Positions 14,380 through 16,757 of a stretch of 16,757 nt of DNA are shown here, in pieces. Within the stretch, counting starts at the first letter, position 1, and every line of letters starts with the position of its first letter. The stretch comes from JAADHY01 sp964428935 (GTDB lineage Bacteria; Planctomycetota; Planctomycetia; Planctomycetales; Planctomycetaceae), in NCBI GenBank assembly GCA_964428935.1, contig CAYSAG010000091.1, positions 1-16,757 on the forward strand, in the 5' to 3' direction. A model generated the notes under the pieces. That model had not been told where the DNA came from and did no database searches. It worked only from the letters and a program-made list of their open reading frames with translations. A program made the translations under genes and the position numbers.

Positions 14380-15840
14380 CTACGACTCAACCAACCCCTC
14401 TTCCAACTCTTCGACCGAAACGTCTTTTCCGGTCAACGACTTGAACAACGTGGCGGCTTGGTCGAGGAAAATTTGCCTCGGCTCGACGATTCGGCACTCG
14501 CGGTCTCGCGCCTCGCGCACAAACACGCTGTCTTCGGGCAAGCGGCACACGTCCATGACCGTCAGCGGTGGCTGGAAGTAAGACGGGTTGAACTCCGACT
14601 TGCGAATGCCCGGCTTCAGGTCCGGGTCCGCCAAGACGACCACGTCGACCAGCGTGCTGTAGACGGCGGCGAACTGAATGTGCCGCACGCCGTACTCCTG
14701 AGCGACGTCGCGGGCCGAAACGTCTCGCGGCGACGCCACGCTAATGACCGCGTTCCGCCGCTTCAGCCCGTAAACAACTGTCTGAGCCAGCGGTCCGTTG
14801 CCAATGACCATGACGTTGGAACGCTCGAGCGGCTTTTCGCCCTTGCCGCCCGCCTGCAGCGTCCGCTCCAGCACCCGCACCGCGCTGCGCCACAAGCTGT
14901 TGTAGGCGTGCCAGCCGTCCGGCTGCTTCAACACCACGTCGGCCGCTCGGCCAATCTTCGCCGCCTCTTCCGCCTTGTCGGCGAACTGTAGCAACGTTTC
15001 CCGGCGCGACGGTCCGGCCAGCACGGCGTTGATTTTCAGAATGTCGAGCATTTGCTTCAGCTTCTCCAACGACTTGCAGTCGAACGGAAGCATTCGCGCA
15101 TTGAGGCCCTTCTTTTTGAACGCCGTGTTGAAGACCCGACAGAGGGTCATTTCGTCCGGACCGTAACCCATGACGCCAATGAAACGCGTGGTCGGTCCGA
15201 TTTCCCGCCAGTGGTGGACTTCGTCCAGTTCCCAGACGGTCGGCTGTCCCTGAAACGCCTCCATTCCTTTTTCCAAGGCCGCGTAAATCCACGGCGAACC
15301 GTACTTGCGGCCCAACAGCGAAAAAGTCAAGCCGGCCGGTCCAATGCCCAAACCGACCACGGGAAGGTCGCGCTTCTTCGCCACGGCCGCCAGCAGGGGC
15401 CAAGCCTCTTCCAGCGTCTTCGTCGGCCAGGTGAACTTGACGACGTCGGCGTCGGCCAATTTGGCTTGCTGGAAAATTCGGTCCACGTTGCCCAGCGGGC
15501 GGTCCAGGCTGGTGTAGCTGACCACTCGCTTCGTCGGTCCGTAGCGGGGAATCTTTCTGGCCGTGTCCAGGTCCAGCTCGACGTACGCCGGCTCCGCCAC
15601 GACGGCTTCTCTCAGCAGCCGCAGCCGCTGCTCCTCCGACCCCTGAAAGTGCCCTCCCTCTTCGGGACGACGGCACGAAACCAGCACGGGCTTGTCGACC
15701 GCCTTCACCAAGTCCCCGACGTCCGGCTCCTTAATCAACCGGTCCAGACACAGTTCAATCAGGTCCCCGCGCCGAGCCGCGTTGACCAGGTCGGCCTTCG
15801 CCAGTTTTCGCGACTCCGGAGTGACGGAAATGCAAATCAT
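14380..15840 (-). CDS. Divergent AroD-AroE fusion (type I dehydroquinase / shikimate dehydrogenase-like)
   Basis: A 486-residue protein. Residues 1-215 align with type I 3-dehydroquinate dehydratase and 216-486 with shikimate dehydrogenase, the AroDE fusion known from planctomycetes and plants. The Schiff-base Lys is present (VVKFTW, Lys135). The usual catalytic His of SYHDF is Thr110 (RVVSYTSLD), and the substrate-binding Arg position is Ser174. In the AroE half the VTxPxK Lys appears as Arg279/280 (AGPSRRE), the GYNTD Asp as Leu316 (AYNSLW), and the iGAvNT Asn is missing (IGRAAD). The Rossmann GNGPLAQ (348-353) and the C-terminal QAATLF remain. It may therefore be a paralogue with altered or lost activity (inference). 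The start at 15840 gives the canonical MICISVTPES N-terminus. No Shine-Dalgarno is visible. The frame stays open upstream to 16164. Confidence 0.8.
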   Translation of the reverse strand: MICISVTPESRKLAKADLVNAARRGDLIELCLDRLIKEPDVGDLVKAVDKPVLVSCRRPEEGGHFQGSEEQRLRLLREAVVAEPAYVELDLDTARKIPRYGPTKRVVSYTSLDRPLGNVDRIFQQAKLADADVVKFTWPTKTLEEAWPLLAAVAKKRDLPVVGLGIGPAGLTFSLLGRKYGSPWIYAALEKGMEAFQGQPTVWELDEVHHWREIGPTTRFIGVMGYGPDEMTLCRVFNTAFKKKGLNARMLPFDCKSLEKLKQMLDILKINAVLAGPSRRETLLQFADKAEEAAKIGRAADVVLKQPDGWHAYNSLWRSAVRVLERTLQAGGKGEKPLERSNVMVIGNGPLAQTVVYGLKRRNAVISVASPRDVSARDVAQEYGVRHIQFAAVYSTLVDVVVLADPDLKPGIRKSEFNPSYFQPPLTVMDVCRLPEDSVFVREARDRECRIVEPRQIFLDQAATLFKSLTGKDVSVEELEEGLVES

Positions 15841-16271
15841 GGCTGTGTGACTCGAGCCAAGCTTCCACGAAAGAAACAAGACGAACCGTGCCCGGGAGTT
15901 CGAGCTGTCGGCTTGGCTGCGCACCAGCCTTCCCGGGCCGGACCAGCGCGGCGGCGTCCGCTTCGCCCCCGAAGCCCGCCCAGACCGGACCCGCCCGTCC
16001 AGCTCCCGGACCCGTTCTCCAAACGTCGTTTCAAGCGTCCCGTGCGGCCCGAGTGTCCCAACGGTCAACGTTCGCTGAGCGTCTCCCTCCGGCCGCGGGC
16101 GCTCACGTCCGAGCACGCAGACAGAAACGCCGTTCATCTTAACGCGGCTGTTGGCGGCAACCAAGTCGCTGGACTTTCCAGCGCGACGGCCGTCAGCCAG
16201 CGACTGGCTCGCAGCACCGTCCCCGCACCCGGCCGGCTCCGCAACCGCTCACTCCGCCCCCGCCCGAACGG
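15841..16271 (-). other. Non-coding spacer between AroDE-like and cupin genes
   Basis: A 431-bp stretch. The AroDE frame stays open through most of it (a 108-codon in-frame extension from an ATG at 16164, with another at 16137). The extension is Arg/Gly/Ser-rich without recognisable domains, and the canonical N-terminus begins at 15840. A possible (-) promoter lies at 16136-16164. Nothing else was recognised. Confidence 0.5.
16136..16164 (-). promoter_or_regulatory. Possible sigma70-type promoter for the AroDE-like gene
   Basis: Read on (-): TTGGTT (16164-16159), 17 bp, then TAAGAT (16141-16136). The spacing is ideal but both hexamers match only partly. It would give a leader of about 290 nt before ATG 15840. 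Confidence 0.3.
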
Positions 16272-16631
16272 CTACGACCGCTGTGACTCCTGCGGCTCCT
16301 GTTCCGCGTAACGAATCATGACCAGCAGGACTTTCGCTCGCTGAGCCGCTCGAACCGCGTGCGGCACGTTGGCCGGCAGTCGCAGCCCCTGTCCGCTTTG
16401 AAGCGTGTGCCAGGTCGGACCGACTTTCACGTCGAGCGTTCCTTCCAGGACGCACAGAATGGCTTCGTACGGAGCCGTGTGTTCGCTCAGTTCCTGCCCT
16501 TCGTCGAACGCAAACAGCGTGACCGTGCCAGCCGGGTTCTTGACCAGCGTGTGGCTGACAATGGCGTGAGTCTGGTAGTCCACAATGCCGACCAAGTCGG
16601 TCGGCCGGTCCAGTGGCTTCTCCACCGACAT
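16272..16631 (-). CDS. Small cupin-domain protein
   Basis: A 119-residue single-domain cupin. The first motif is at GQELSEHTAPYEAILCVLEGTLDVKVG and the second at GQGLRLPANVPHAVRA. The pattern (H, then E in VLEG, then PxxxPHA) fits metal-binding cupins annotated only as cupin-domain proteins. One of the usual two motif-1 histidines is absent (HTAPYEA rather than HxH), so the metal may be bound by fewer ligands or not at all. Such proteins act as small-molecule binders or enzymes, and no substrate is suggested. The start ATG at 16631 has GAGGAGGAA about 8-9 nt upstream. The frame extends to 16700 but without a better start. It lies 431 bp upstream of the AroDE-like gene. Confidence 0.85.
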   Translation of the reverse strand: MSVEKPLDRPTDLVGIVDYQTHAIVSHTLVKNPAGTVTLFAFDEGQELSEHTAPYEAILCVLEGTLDVKVGPTWHTLQSGQGLRLPANVPHAVRAAQRAKVLLVMIRYAEQEPQESQRS

Positions 16632-16687
16632 TCCGGCAGTTCCTCCTCGTGAATTCGACCTTGGTTGCTTGGCCTCGGTTGCTCGCC

Positions 16688-16708
16688 GAGCGGCCGGCAC
16701 GGCCGCTC
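16688..16708. repeat. Perfect 9-bp inverted repeat with 3-nt loop
   Basis: GAGCGGCCG, GCA, CGGCCGCTC forms a perfect hairpin 57-77 bp before the cupin ATG. There is no T-tract beyond TT, so it could be an operator or a terminator of a gene outside the window. GC-rich palindromes also occur by chance. Confidence 0.45.
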
Positions 16709-16757
16709 TTGCCGCTTCGGCCTGGTGAAACAGAAAACGCCCCGCCCGTACGGCTAG

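Noticed and set aside
15052..16311. A 419-codon (+) open frame opposite the AroDE-like gene
   Set aside because: Shadow of the AroDE-like reading frame, with no recognisable domain.

Overview
This GC-rich window (roughly two thirds GC by eye, with one 100-N assembly gap) looks like a Planctomycetota chromosome, possibly of the Gemmataceae or a relative. The lineage is an inference. It rests on the fused AroD-AroE protein, the neutral-ceramidase-like exported protein, the 'VCDHFEP' surface-polysaccharide protein, GTG starts and sparse Shine-Dalgarno use. No rRNA, tRNA, CRISPR array, integrase or transposase was seen.

Positions 1-11300 carry a co-directional (+) envelope or exopolysaccharide locus. 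In order it holds an O-antigen ligase/polymerase-like membrane protein (5' end outside the window), a Wzx-type flippase, two tandem FemAB/BioF2-like GNAT proteins (the first interrupted by the gap), a NodB polysaccharide deacetylase, a conserved protein with deacetylase-like motifs, and a membrane-anchored endonuclease/exonuclease/phosphatase-family hydrolase. After a 434-bp spacer comes a Wzz/BY-kinase copolymerase with a C-terminal tyrosine cluster. Together these suit flipping, polymerising, chain-length control and acyl/deacyl decoration of a secreted polysaccharide. Glycosyltransferases and the outer-membrane exporter are not in the window.

Positions 11399-16631 carry four (-) strand genes converging on the locus: a ceramidase-like exported hydrolase, a Tat-exported protein with a deacetylase-like core, a divergent AroDE-like fusion, and a small cupin. 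The (-) genes are separated by spacers of about 100-430 bp, so they may not form one operon.

The points most worth a second look are four. The AroDE-like protein appears to lack catalytic residues in both halves. Isoleucine is coded almost only by ATT in an otherwise C-ending codon set, and GATC is nearly absent. A 21-bp in-frame tandem repeat breaks the assembly inside a GNAT gene. The locus also contains poorly characterised families: the VCDHFEP protein, the Tat-exported deacetylase-like protein and the membrane EEP hydrolase.
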